NCBI RefSeq assembly: GCF_029852145.1
Contig: NC_079978.1
Coordinates: forward strand, 8,494,001 to 8,558,000
Source of the DNA: Microplitis mediator
Lineage: Eukaryota > Arthropoda > Insecta > Hymenoptera > Braconidae
Direction of reading: 5' to 3'
Length of the DNA: 64,000 nt
Shown here: positions 20,737 to 34,100 of the stretch, piece by piece
How the letters are laid out: every line of letters starts with the position of its first letter
Position numbering within the stretch: position 1 is the first letter of the stretch
Program-made: the position numbers and the translations under genes
Notes under the pieces: model-generated
Databases searched by the model: none
Told to the model about the DNA's origin: nothing
What the model saw: the letters and a program-made list of their open reading frames with translations, nothing else

Positions 20737-23700
20737 TAATCTATTTGAATAATAAATTGATTAATGCAGCGACATATTTTTTAAACGAAAAATAAAAAAC
20801 TATTGAAGGATAGTTTATTAGTTATAAAGGTTCGTAAAGACAAATTAAGCCTCAAGATGAGTTTAATTGCAGCTGCATAATCGCTCGATGACATTACCGA
20901 GCATCAGCCTGCCGTCGGATAAATATGATGGCTGGGTAGCTCGTCAGGATAGAGTATTTAGATGAGTTGACTCCAATTGGCGTGGTACCGTGAGAATTCC
21001 ATATCAGGCATTCTCGCAATAATATTCGACGTGTGTGAACATCATCATCATCATCATTATTCATATGATGTTTATCACTTTGGACAAATGTAAAGCTCTA
21101 TCATCGACGTCCGTTGTTTTAATCATGCAAATTGAAGCTATAAGGACTGCTCAGTCTTTTCGAATCATCAATTGCGTAATATTTTAACTGCACAATTTTT
21201 TTTGCCTTTATTCTACTTGAATTTAAATTGTATTATGCGCTTTTTAATATCACACTTATCAATTTATTTTTGTAAAGATTTATTTATGTATTTAAAAAGT
21301 GTGTACGCGGATGTAATTTTTTTATCTTTTTTTTTTAACTACATAATTCGATGAATAAGTCATTAAAATAAACAACCCTGAATACGTACAACAACGAGAA
21401 AGAAAACGATCAGATGTACAAGTGTCAAACCGGAGTTTGTTTCGTCATAATGATATGGTTTTCGGTTTCTGCATTGAAACACGATTCTCAGTGGGATAGG
21501 TCGTGCCTTATATACCTTTGACTCTGGTTTTTCTGGCCAACTGAGTTAAATTCAAAGTAAAGACAAATATACATCCTACTTATATATAAACTGTAAACAA
21601 ATTGATGTTTTTAAAAAAATTAATTTTTTTATAAATGTAAAAGTTGACAAAAAAAAAATTTTGTTTTAAATACTTCAGTAAAGATATTATTTTAACTGAT
21701 TTAAAATTTTTGCAATTAATATTCAAATTATAAATATTAAATATTTGTAAAAAATTTAACAAACTGTTGCAAGTAAAAACCGACAAACATTATTTAAAAT
21801 TTTTATTCAGAAACGATCATTAAATTTAAACTGTCTAATATTTAAAATCAAGATTGTCTTTCAAATTGGATTATAAATTACATTATAAAGTCTATTATTG
21901 ACAGTATATACTCGATATATAACATCAATTTGTACTAGCACAGCATATATACACATATATAAATATATATATATAATAGCTTTTATTCAACGTCTTTCGT
22001 ACCTTAGAAATAGCAATCATTTGTCTTGAGACTACCGTAAATTTAACGTTAATTCAAAAAATCTAAATAAAATAATATAAATCCCTCTGTACACTTTGGA
22101 TTCCAATTGCAGTATGTTGTTATAACGAGGAGGTAACTTTAACTCGGATTGGGTTGTATTCCAGCCAATCGTGTGTCGTGGAGTCTGTCTCCACGCGGTG
22201 AGCCAGGTGAAAAAGGAAAAAGAGGTGGGTTTTTTTATTATACTCTATCTCTTTTCTGCCTCACATTTTGTGGATTTTTTTTCTCTGTACACTCGCGTCC
22301 CTTTTATTTGCTCACTCGCTGTTCCCTCTTTACTATCTTTGTTTCATTTTTGTCCATCATGTATACGTACACACACTCATACATACACATCATGACATCA
22401 CACATATGTTCCATGCTTACATTTTATAAATTTAAACATTTTATTTCGATAAATTCATAGACAAAATATTTTTATTTATGAATAAAATAATTGGAGAGAT
22501 TTTTTAACAAAAATTTTTTTTTACAAATCAACTGATAAAATTTACAGGTAGACATTAAATAATATATGTATTCGTGTAATTGTATTTATATTACGATATA
22601 TCTATAATAAATCTTATAAAATATATATATACGTAAAGAAATGAAAAATAAATAAAAGTGTTAGTATATTATACGAAGTATATTTATATATATATGCATA
22701 TATACTGTTCAGTATTCTTGATATCTCGAATGCAATCGGTAGTTACTTAGCGCCTCTACCGCGTGCCCGTTCGATCGCTATCGGCACAACCGAACCGGTG
22801 AGCCGGCTCTTCAAAATCCCCTACTCTAGCTCGGAGCGACGTATGGGGAGAGACCACCTCATTACCCCATCAATTTATTGTTTCCCCTTCCTGTTTCTAT
22901 GGTTGAATGATAAAACATCTAGATTGTAAACTGAAGCAAGCGCAAATGGTATTTTATTATGACGGATTTACGTTCAAAAATAATAAGAATCATGTTTTTG
23001 ATAGTGTCGGATTATTTAGATTTCATAAGAAAAATTATTTTTTATGTCTAGTACTTTTTTTTTTTTTTATTATAAATATGCTTCTACTAAATTTTATCAT
23101 GCATATTCATTTTATATCATTTTTATTTTATTTATTTCAGTACAATATATAATTTTAAAAATATTTATTATATAATTTATTATCATTGATGTACATATTT
23201 AAATGTAATCACTTTTGTTACTTCAGTATAAATAACTTGATTTATCTCTCAGTTAGTCGATTAAATAAATAAAATAATAAAAATAATAATATAAAATAAG
23301 TAGAATTGATCAATTTTGTTCCGGCATTCGGTTAAATGTTTTCAGTAAAAAAATAAAAAAAAAACTTAAGATTTTTTATTATGAGTTGATATGCTCTTGA
23401 ATGATTTTGATGTAAACGCGAAGCGATTCACTCACAACGAGACAAACGAATGAAACGAGGGGAGGGACGAGGGCGTACAGAGACGTGTGGATGGGCCTGA
23501 GGGGCCCTAGCATGTAACTCGATACCAGAGTCCTTGTCGGGTAGTACCTCCCGTCTTCCTTCTACCACGACTATATGTCAGGATGCCCCCTATTCACGTT
23601 TCTCCCGTCGTATTCGGTCTACTCACCACTCGTATCCTCGCGACCTAAACTAAATCATAACCGTATTATGCTAGCAACAATGGGCTTACCAGTGAAAAGC

Positions 23701-23898
23701 CGGCTCTAGTCCGCCAGTTCATAAACATCTTGCTCGCTATATGTCTACTGTTCTCTCAATTTCTTCTCAAGTTCAACCGAGTCTATGATCAACTATTGTA
23801 ATGCTTATTCTACGCTTATATACTTAATCCATGTAATGTCTTTATAGATTAAATACTTATTGATTTATTACAAAAGTCAAGTTTTTTTTTAATATGTA
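20737..23898. other. Intergenic DNA with several GC-richer islands
   Basis: Islands are at 20830-21010, 21400-21545, 22100-22350, 22720-22890 and 23400-23720, separated by A/T runs. None gives a convincing gene. One 60-bp splice-bounded segment (22165-22224) is listed separately. Confidence 0.4.
22165..22224 (+). other. Possible isolated collagen-like exon
   Basis: An acceptor (GTATTCCAG) and a donor (AAAGAG|GTGGGT) bound 60 bp. One frame reads SPRGEPGEKGKR, with Gly at every third position four times. Collagen Gly-X-Y exons usually start in phase 0 with Gly, which this does not, and no partner exons were found. Chance in a GC-rich island is quite possible. Confidence 0.15.
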
Positions 23899-24100
23899 CA
23901 CAGAAAAAAAAAGTTCTCGACTGAAAGTAAATATTCTAGACTCAAAAAAATTTTTTTGAAAATCTCAACTTTTTCGGGTAAAGTAGAAATCTCCTCTGGC
24001 CAAGACAAATTCTCTTGGCTCAAGAAAACCCTGATTTGGTTCCTGAAAACGTTTGCCTTCAAAAATATTTTCTTAACTCAAGATATTTTTTTTTTCAGTG
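23899..24100. mobile_element. CACAGAAAA-type MITE
   Basis: CACAGAAAAAAAAAGTTCTC opens and TTTTTTTTTCAGTG closes, with TA on both sides. It is the same family as 45421-45616 in the opposite orientation. Both carry related open frames (KVEISS...LIWF), which come from the shared repeat rather than a protein gene. Confidence 0.75.
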
Positions 24101-24104
24101 TATA

Positions 24105-24614
24105 CACTGTAAAAAGAGCGGTGTTAAAAATGAACTCAATTTAAACCTTGCGGTGTTAAAATGAAAAATAACATCGGTGTAGGCGGTGTTAAAATACAGG
24201 TGTTAAATCGGTGTAAAAAAACATTCCACGTATAGAAATTAGAAAAAAAATGTATTACATGTAAAAAAATATAAAAATTTAATGAATATTATCTGACGGA
24301 AATTTCAATTTTGCTTTGGACTTATTTAAATAATTATTTATGCTATACATAATTTATTTAAAAATTATATAATTTTACGCCCGCCATTTCAATCACCAAT
24401 AATTTAATTAATTGATAAAAACACTTTAACTGTAGTGATCGAGTAAGTAAAAATGTTCACCAAGTAAAACATTTTCAACACCAAAAAATATTTTAACAAC
24501 GGTAATGAATATTTACACCGGTGGTGGTGTCACTTTAACACCACTTTCGGTGTTGAAACAACGAAAATTTTAACACCCACACTACCTGTACTTAACCCGG
24601 TTATTTTTACAGTG
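24105..24614. mobile_element. AACACCG-type MITE, long copy
   Basis: CACTGTAAAAAGAGCGGTGT opens and TTATTTTTACAGTG closes, flanked by TA at 24103-24104 and 24615-24616. It directly abuts the preceding MITE with only TATA between. Relative to 12766-13019 it has about 215 extra bp between AAATCGGTG and AACTGTAGTGATCGAGTAA. Confidence 0.8.
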
Positions 24615-27600
24615 TATATATTAATATAAATGTTTATTATTACTATTATTTATTTCAATAGATAGAGTGACGTTTTGATTTATCATTTTAAATTTATTAG
24701 TAGTTGAATATTAAATATTTGCATAGTAGTATTTAAATAAATATATACATATATTTGATCTATAAAAAAAAATGTCTTGTAAAAATGAAATTAATGAACA
24801 GATATCATCATAATCATAAGTAAATGATGCTCGAAAAAAATTAGTCACTGAGTGTTTTTCTTCGAAAAAGACAAACAATAGAATAGAATTAAAAAAAAAA
24901 TGAAATAAAAGCGAATAGAATAAGGGCACGTTGAAAAATAAGAGAGTGAGTGAGAGAGAATAAGTAAGGTAGAATAATACGCGGTTAAAACGTCGAGGTC
25001 GGAATTTAAATTTCACAAATTAGTCCTTCCATTACACCCCTTCTCCTTTTCTGTGTACAATCGCGTTGTCTGATCTGCCCGGCGGCCGGCACTCACTTTT
25101 ACCTCTCATCCTCATCCTCATCCTATTCCAGTTATCATCCATACGAGGGCATGAGCAGAAAGAAAACGAATGAACGAACGACCATCGGGAAGTTCCTGGA
25201 AAGCGTAGGTGCCCGCTCGACGCAGACAGGATCCAGGATCTAAACCCTCACAAATCATAACGCTCCCGCAAGCTACGTCAGGATCTCAGATGCGAGACAG
25301 AGATCATCTCGAGATCCTCTTCCATCCTCTCTCCTCCACTATCATCCAACTCGACAAATTGTCTCCACGTTATTATAACGTTCGCGTGAGCTCTAGACAT
25401 ACTGATTACGTGGAAAAACGCGTCTTTATTTGTGCCCACAACTATAATGCTATAGAACTTTAAAACTTTTTTTTTAAACTCATCTTTTACTTTGTAAGCT
25501 AACAAAAGTATACATTACATTTTTTTTTATCTTTCATAAAGTATAAATGTCCTCATAAATCATGTCTTCGTTACATTTTCTTTATCATTCATATAATACT
25601 CTCATTATTTACTTCAAAATTTTTAATTCTCCCAAATCATATATAATTTTTTATTTTTCAATCCACATCAAAAATTGTTTATCCTATTTTTTAATTATTT
25701 AAAACAAAATTAACTGACATTTTACTGAAAAAAAAAAAAAAATATATGAAACTAAAAAATCAAATATAAGATCACATGAATAAAATGACTGATTATGCGT
25801 ATCATAAATAAATTACTTGGCAACCTATGCACCAGCAAAAATGAATTTCAGATGGTAGGTCCATAAATATTCCTTCTCGAAATCACTCGGGGAGGTCGTA
25901 TACATAACCAACACTACTACTACTACTTACTACACCAAGCCATCACACTTACAACTTTCTTTTTTCCCACTACACCATCATCTTTTTATTTCTTCTTACC
26001 TTGTATACAGCTCCCTCTCAATAATTCTTTTTCAAACCAAACTCTATCCTCGTAACTTACGTCGACAACCCAGTAAACAATACGAGACGTCAAGATTAAC
26101 GCTTGCTCATCGAGATCCCCAACTGCGATACATCGATAACAAGCTATTTGATCGAGATACCGCTGATGGGAATCGAACCGGGTGCCATTTGTCACCTGTA
26201 TATTTTTAAAATCACTATCAATAATCGTTTCTTACAAGCCGATTTTTTTCCAAATTTAACTTCCAATAGATACATTTTTTTACTGCAGTATTTTTTCTTT
26301 TCTGTAAAAATTTAACAATGAGTATGTTCTGTATTCATAATTCGATGAAAAATTTCAAGTGAGGGATATTTTTTTATTGGTGTGATCTAATGCAATGAAA
26401 GTAAGCTTATTATTATGATCGTGTTGAAGGGTCTAGTTTTGTAGATACCATAATTATTTTCGACAGGCTGAGAAGGGCGTTAGTCTCACGTAGTAACTTA
26501 TATTCCACTCGGGATACTATTGTTGTGGATATTCGATCTACACTGTTATGGTATATATAGTATATATATAGTATATGTAGTATATAGCAGAGGAAAGATG
26601 ATGAAGAAGAGCAAGGGACAGATGCAATCCATAGGTATACATACTTATATGCGGAACGGCACGAGGCTATTACTTGGACATCATGCCTCAGTGCACACTC
26701 ATTACTCTACTGTATAATATACGCGATGCTCACATTGTACTTACACATATTATTTTATTTATTTATCTCTTTCTCTTTATTCCATTCAGTAGTAAAATAT
26801 ATTGATAACAATCTCGAATAATATACTCTATTATCTTAGATAAAGTAGATAACCCTGAACGATATTTCACAGCTATTTTATTTATCCATTAAAATTTTTA
26901 AATGAAAAATTACTTGAAATATTTATTTATTTATTTATGACATTAAAGTAACGACATTTAGTTAACGAGTAGTATTAATATTCAGCTTCTGCTCAATAAA
27001 GAAACCTGATAAAGTTAAATTTTTAAATTTAAAATAAAATACTTGGTTAATATTAAAATAAAATTTAAACGATTATAAAATAATAATTGTAATCCCCTGA
27101 CGTATTATACAATGCTAAAGAATATAATCGGTAGGGTGTTATTAGAGCTCTTGGAAGCTTCTTTTAAAAGTAATCCAGCTGATGATAATCCTTAAGAAAT
27201 TTTTCTGGTCTTTCGCGTCCATGTAAAGAGTATTTGCTCATTTATTATTATTTTTTTTTTTATATATCCTCTTATACTTTTATTATATTCACTCTTCTGC
27301 TGCTTTCTTTGGGTTGAAGTGTATAACACTGAGTTTTGGCGCAGTGCGCCAACAAGTAGCCTTTGTGAGTGCTTCGTGTCAAGGATGGTATACTTGACAG
27401 CAAGGTCTATTCTCCTTTAAGAGGAAAAAAATAAAAATAAAAAATAGGGAAGCCTGCCGTAAGTTCTTCTTCATCTCTGATTTTACTTCACTCTTCTCTT
27501 TATTCTCGTCTTCATATCTTTTTCCACTCGACTCTGTCATACAACTAACGCAGGATCTCGTGAAAGGAAAGGAGTCTGTGGGGTCCGGGGCGGCTTAACT

Positions 27601-28478
27601 TTACGATCTCTCGAAATCCCGCCTGATATTATGTATATATATATAGAAAGATAGAGATATGTATACATGTATGTATAAAGAAGGCCCACCCGACCAAATG
27701 GAAACGAAATTATAACACGCCGATGAGCATGCGTCGACTGCTCTTATTCCGCCTCGTTGACAGGAAAAAGAATTTAAAACTCAAAGGTGCGTTAAAATTT
27801 TTTTTCAAGACGGTATTGATACATCGAAGATTCAAAGAAAAGTAAATTATTTTATAACAACTTGTTGATCATAAAGATAATTTGGGCTTGAGAAAAATAT
27901 ATTTTAATTGTAAATTAACTGTTCAGATAGAGTCTGCATGTTGTTTAAACTGCCTGGCATACTTCTATCTACAGTTGAACATACAGAAAATATTTCGTGT
28001 GCCGAAATCCCGGACGATCTCTAACTGGATAAGATACGAATTGGACTAGGCACAAAAGAACCGTCTGCTCATAAGAGAGAAAACGAGCCAGATGCGCTTT
28101 TTCAGTGCTCATTCAATCGAAGGGAATTCTGTTTAAAATATAGTAAAGAGCAATCTTTATGAGATACATATATATATGTATAGCAATGAACTGGTATCAT
28201 TAAAGATCGGTAATAGATGACAGGTAGGCTCATTCTTCACCTGGAAATTCTAAAAGAACGTTTTTTTGATTTTATCTTGTCATAGTTGCTCTATTTCATT
28301 GAATAAACCAACAGATTTGAATTGAATTATTACACATTGCTACTATAAAAGATATATTTTATATCACTTTTAATATTTTCAAAATTATTGAAATGTTTCT
28401 AAAAGAAAATTTTTTTGAACATAAAATACATGATAAAATTTATTTATTTATTCTATTTTTTTTTTTTTTTCATACGTA
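24615..28478. other. Intergenic DNA with GC-richer islands
   Basis: Islands are at 25020-25430, 25850-26200, 26450-26720, 27300-27480, 27540-27760 and 27960-28260. They stand out from A/T-rich background and hold no frame with a known domain. They are candidate non-coding conserved or regulatory elements downstream of sine oculis. Confidence 0.4.
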
Positions 28479-28722
28479 CACAGAAAAAAAAGGATTTTTT
28501 GGCGCAATAAATTTTCACTCGTCGAAAAAAAATTTTTGCTTGCCCTTAAAAATTTTCAGCATTATGAATTGAAAACGAGAATTTACTTGGGAAGAGAAAA
28601 AAATTTTTTCAGGCGTGAAATAATTTCCTGTCGCAAAAAGTTTTTTCTAGTCCTTAGAAAATTTTCGTTTTCATTTCATAGTGCAAAATTTTTCTTGCGC
28701 CAAGAAATCCTTTTTTTCTGTG
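28479..28722. mobile_element. CACAGAAAA-type MITE, CTTGCGCCAAG subfamily
   Basis: Starts CACAGAAAAAAAAGG and ends CCTTTTTTTCTGTG with TA duplications. It shares TGCAAAATTTTTCTTGCGCC with the shorter copy at 37402-37585. Confidence 0.8.
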
Positions 28723-30917
28723 TACTGAAATTAATTTAAAAATGTGAAAAATTCTGATTGCATGCAGGACTTGCATTCAAAAATTTAATCATGAATTATT
28801 TCTGAAAGTTGTTAATAGAAATTAATGAAATATATTTTGTTGTGATATGATGATAATAATAATAAATTCAAACTACATCAATACTCTTATGATTTTAAAT
28901 AACATCAACTTTATTTGATAGTTTAATCATTACATTTTAATACTTTTATTCTCGACAATACATAAGTATTGTTTATTTATTTTATTTTAAATATATTTTT
29001 ATTAATGTGTGCTTTATGGGATGTCTGTAGTCTATTTAAAGAACACGCTTGTTATTTTTATTTATTTTTTGTTTCTGTTATAAGTATACAACAGTTATAC
29101 ATATATATAAATATAGTTGACAAAAACGTAAAAACAAAAAATATCAGAATTACATATATATACATACATATATATAATAATTTTAATGTTGTCTTTATTT
29201 GTAAAACATTTATTTATTATTTGGCAACTATTTTATCCCTTTTGTGCGAAAAAAATATTTAACCACAAGGGATCATTAATATAATTATTTATTTTTTATT
29301 TCGGGTGAATAAATATATTATTGTATAAGAAATGACATATATGCTGTTTATCATCCTGTAGATTTGTTAATTTCACTAAAAAATATTCATTCTTCGGAAT
29401 GTTGGGTGTAGTTTGAATAAATTGTGCCAAAGAGGGCCGTGTAAAAAATTGTTGCGCGTTAATTTTATTAAAAAGAAAAAAAATTTAATTTTAAATAAAT
29501 CAATGATTAAAAAAAATTCAAATTTTACTTTTTATGTTTTATCGTAATATTGAAACATTTTTAAAATGTTGTTATTTTTTTACTTTATTTAATCGTAGTA
29601 TGCGTGTCCCCCTATAATATAATATATATTTATTTATTTATATATATATATTTATTTATAATCATAAAACTCTGGCTTTCTACCCTGTTTTGTCCCATGG
29701 ACCATTATCCTGTTTGTAATCTTCTAATTCGCTAACTCGTATAGAAAAGTCCGGGACACGATCAAAATTAAATTTATAATTAAACAGAATATTAAAAGAT
29801 TTGCTAGGATTTTGCAAAATTAACTAATAAAAAAAAAAATCAAATTTCCTATGAAAGCTTACATAAATATATCTAAAGATATTCAAATTATGTACCGCTC
29901 AAATTATTAAATAAATAAATCGTTTCAAAAGTATCACATTTAATCTTACAGTAGAGAAATTTCTTAATTTAAATTTGAAAAAAAAATTTTTTTGTTCCTA
30001 ATAAATATTCATTTACATCTATAATTATTTTATCTAGCTCCGAACTTCTCTATTAAACGAATTTATTCGAATTTTTGATTATTTACACTTTAGATAATTT
30101 TTCATAGAGTATTACTTACTACATAAATTTATTTTTTATTAACTACTTATCCACTAATTACTGGGAGATCTAAGTAAAACGAAAGAAAAATTATAATATT
30201 AATAATGATAATAAATTGACGCGTCTAATCCAGAGACCATAAAACCTAATATCTACATATATACAGAAAAACTCAAAAGCTCAAAAATTTAGACAATGTC
30301 TTGATAGAGAATGTGAAATTATTTTAATATAAATTAAATATTCTTATGGTACTTATTTTTTTTTTTTTTTTTTTTTTTTTGATTCAAAAATTTATACATC
30401 AGAGTAAAATAAATGAATGATTTGAACTCGGTACAGTAGTATTTAATAATGGACGTTAGTATTTACTAATTATTTTGAGGAATATAGTGCGTTAGTTGTG
30501 TAAACAAGTATACAATCATTGTATATACATATTGAATGTACTTGTAATAAGCTTGTATTCTGTATAATAATAATCCAAAACGGAAATGCTATTTTGTCTT
30601 TTTCTATAACTGTTTATCTATTTATAACTTTTTTGTTTTTGAAATTTTTAATAATTACCATCTAAAAATTGAACGATTTGATCGCTCGTTTAACGTAAGA
30701 AATTTATCATTTTATTCCGATTTTTTATTTTATTTTCTTTTATTTATTTATTTACTTTTTTTTACTTTTTGGTATATTTGTTCTACTAAACTAAATGCCG
30801 CGATAATTTAAAAACGCAAATGCTTATAGTAGTACATATTAAAAAAAAAGCCAATTATTTATAAATGACCTAAGTCTTTTCTTGATTGTGCTTGCCTTGA
30901 TTGCCTGGAACCCAGGG
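28723..30917 (-). other. Probable 3' UTR and downstream flank of sine oculis
   Basis: Very AT-rich sequence downstream of the so stop codon. Several minus-strand AATAAA signals exist, for example at about 29300 and 29640, so the transcript end cannot be fixed. Confidence 0.35.
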
Positions 30918-31199
30918 TCACAACGAGTGGTAATCACCTAATACAAGACCACTATGATAACCAGCATGAGATGATGCCATACCCATTGAACTCATGCCTT
31001 GATAAGCTCCCATGCCCATATTCATTGACATCGCATTCATACCATTAACGCTTTGCATTGAATTTGGTAACATTGTTGATGGCCCCATGGGACTCAAACT
31101 GCCCATCGATGGCGCTATCGCTCCCATTTGCATCGATGTTGCTGTATGAGGCAATGATTTTTGAATGTCTGCTGATGTTGGTGTCCCTATCAGATAATC
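30918..31199 (-). CDS. so: so exon 5 (C-terminal, terminal exon)
   Basis: Acceptor TTTATGTGATAG|GATTAT, phase 0, and stop TGA at 30918-30920. Encodes 93 residues rich in Met, Gly and Ser, without a known domain. Confidence 0.9.
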   Translation of the reverse strand, partial: DYLIGTPTSADIQKSLPHTATSMQMGAIAPSMGSLSPMGPSTMLPNSMQSVNGMNAMSMNMGMGAYQGMSSMGMASSHAGYHSGLVLGDYHSL

Positions 31200-34100
31200 C
31201 TATCACATAAATTTATTTTTTTTAATTTTTCAATTGAACCTTTAACTGATACACTGTAAAAAATCGGGAGTGATTATGGATTTTATTTCAATCCGAATCC
31301 ACTCCGTCACTGAGAGTTTCAGGGTTTAAAAAAAATTACCCCGCGTACGGAGTAAATAGGGAGTATTTTTTCAGAGGAGTGATTTCGGAGTGATCTAGAT
31401 TTTATTTTAAATCGCATTCACTCCGATTCGGGATTTCAATATTAAAATAATCTCCGGATTTCACTCCGAAGGGATCAAATAAAAAACCAGTCATCCGCTT
31501 CGTATTCACTCCGCATTCACTCCAGATTTATTGGGCGTTTACTCCGAAAATGTTTTACTATATCACAAATATTATCTAGTCAAATCTACATAGGGTGAAG
31601 GTACCGTTTTTGGCCACGTTAGGGCCAGTTTTGAACACTTAAAAAATTTAAATAAAGTAATTTTTGAAGGACACAGTGACATAATTAATAATTTCTCAAA
31701 TGTGTATAAAGATACTTTTGTCACACTGTTGCAATGGAAATTTTATTTTATACTTTTTCATTATTCAAAATAAAATTTTCTATGTCCAAAAAGGGAGCAG
31801 TGGCCACAAATGCTACTTCTACCCTATATATGGTCTTTTGAAATAATACCATACATACATTTTTTTTTTTAATATTTAAGACAATTTTTAAAAATGAAAA
31901 CGAATAACCTAACTCCATTTCCATCTTACGGAAATTAAAATAATTAAAAGATATTTTGAACAATACTGTAAATATGTCAATTATTGATTAATTACCTGTG
32001 GACTGTAGTATTGCATATAATCCAGTTGGCTTTTTTGTTGAGCACAACTGGGCGGAGGTGGTGGTAAAGTAGCAGTAGGATGGACTAAACTGTGACTGGT
32101 ATTGTGGCCAGGTTGTAAATGATGTTGAAGCTGATGATGAATATTCCTTTTATCGTCGCCACTATCACTGCTAGTATCGTGGTGCATATGATGAGTGGGC
32201 GTATGAGAGTGACTCAAACTCGTGCTCCCGTGGTTTGGATGATAAGAGAGTGGACTAGGAACAGAAACAGGCGCGGGAAGCTGGTACATGTTTGATGATT
32301 GTTGATGGTCAACCATTCGCGGTTGTTGTTGCTGCTGTTGTTGCTGTTGTACTGCACATGGGGATGGTTGCTGTGGTTGTTGCGTCGAATTTATAGATTG
32401 ACGTTTTGTATCATCTCCACTTTCGCTACTAGAGTCAACTAAACCTCCGCCATGGCCTTTATCTTCTCGCTGGCCACTGGAACATTCAAAATATTGCTCG
32501 TTAATTTTCAAAATATTTACATACATTTGATAAATATAATATTTTCAGATAATTTTCGTAATTAAATGTTGGAATTGCTGTAGATATACTTAGAAATTAT
32601 ATTGATAAAGTAATGTCATCTATATATTTTGTTGTGAAGATATATAGAAGTAATGGCTAAAGAAGCAACAGTCTTGAACAACTTTAACGCACATGGACGG
32701 TGATTTATAACAAGGATATACAGTATGGGCGTGAGAATTACGTGCCGGTTGTGAAATACAAAAATAAATAAATTGAATGGAATAAAGGAAGATAAAAAAG
32801 GAAAAAAAGAAAAAAATGTTGAATAAAAGTGAGCAAAAGTGAGACCATACCACAACTCCCTCTCGCGGTGACGTCTCGTAAACTCAATTTAGCAGAGCAG
32901 ACCTCCGGGGAGGACCTGCGGTGCTGCACGCGCAGCTATTTCCAGCCTGACAACGGGCTATCGTTAACCGCTTGTTTTACAAGTCGTTCTGACCCACGGG
33001 GCTCTGACACCCCGCGAATTTAATACGTGTACAGGGTGTTTTTTAACGATGAATTTGCACGAAACAAACATACTTTACAGCCATAAAAATTATAACCGAT
33101 AAAAATTTTTTAAATATATTACCGTAAATATCTTGACGAACTACTTTTTTTTTTCTTATTTCTTTGAAGAAAACGAAATTCCTATCTGATTTTTATAAAC
33201 ACCAATGAAATGAAAAAGAAACGGCCGTGTCGAAAATCACGTGGGAATCAAAAGTGAGATCAATAATGTTACTAGACAGATATCCGAAAAAATAATAAAA
33301 AAATAAAAAGAAGAAATAAAGAAATGACTCCCGTTATAGACACGATGGAATATAAGAATTATTTTCGTGAGACACGATCAAGATACAGAGTCTTCTTTAT
33401 TCTGTTATATTCTTGGTGCCTTATTGAGAAGAGAGAATGACTTAAAAGCAGAAAAACAGTACATGAAAGAGGTATTTTGGTGCCACCCGTTGCATCCGGG
33501 GGGCCTATATAACCCGAATGAGGTGTCCACCAGGTATGTCTTATCCAAACATCTTAGTAGTAAATTTGTCCAGGCTCCTCCGCGACGGGACATCCCAAGA
33601 ACCGCGACACGAGACTTCTCCCTCTCTTCTCCTTATTCTTCTTCTCCTGTATCGCATGTTTCTACCGTTTTGATTAGAATTCTTGACACGTACCATCGAG
33701 ATATGTTTATCGTTTTATTCATGTACCGTGCCACTTTTTTTTTCGTCAACTTGACCATTTGCTATTTATTTTTATTATATCTAATCTGCTTGTGTTTATT
33801 AGAATTAATTAATTAATTTTGTTTCATTTTATTTTTTTTTTATTCTACCAACTTTTTTATTTTGACCGTTTTATTTTTTTTATTTTTGTTGAACTTGTCT
33901 CTTAATGGTCCAGTATAGACCACCATCTTTATATGCATATGCGCGTGCGACCATTGAAGCTGAGATTTCGATCGGGTTAGCGTTGTGAATTTTATTAATC
34001 GCCTGGCACATAAATTAACCACCCGGACCTATACAAAATTCTTGGGCCAGCAGTCGGTCGTTGGAAACTTCGATTTACTGAACGATAAGTTCCTGTGACT

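Noticed and set aside
22165..22224. A collagen gene spread over 13-28 kb
   Set aside because: Only one 60-bp segment shows Gly-X-Y in frame; other islands gave no consistent collagen exons.
23956..24144. 62-aa frame resembling the 82-aa minus-strand frame at 45313-45561
   Set aside because: Both arise from copies of the same MITE family; the similarity reflects the repeat, not a protein gene.
26100..26190. Minus-strand tRNA gene (GGTTCGATTCCC present)
   Set aside because: Only the B box fits; no A box or acceptor stem could be placed.
33367..33816. 149-codon open frame in so intron 3
   Set aside because: Starts at GTG, shows no recognised domain, turns into Phe/Leu-rich translation of AT-rich DNA, and has no splice context. 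Treated as a non-coding island.
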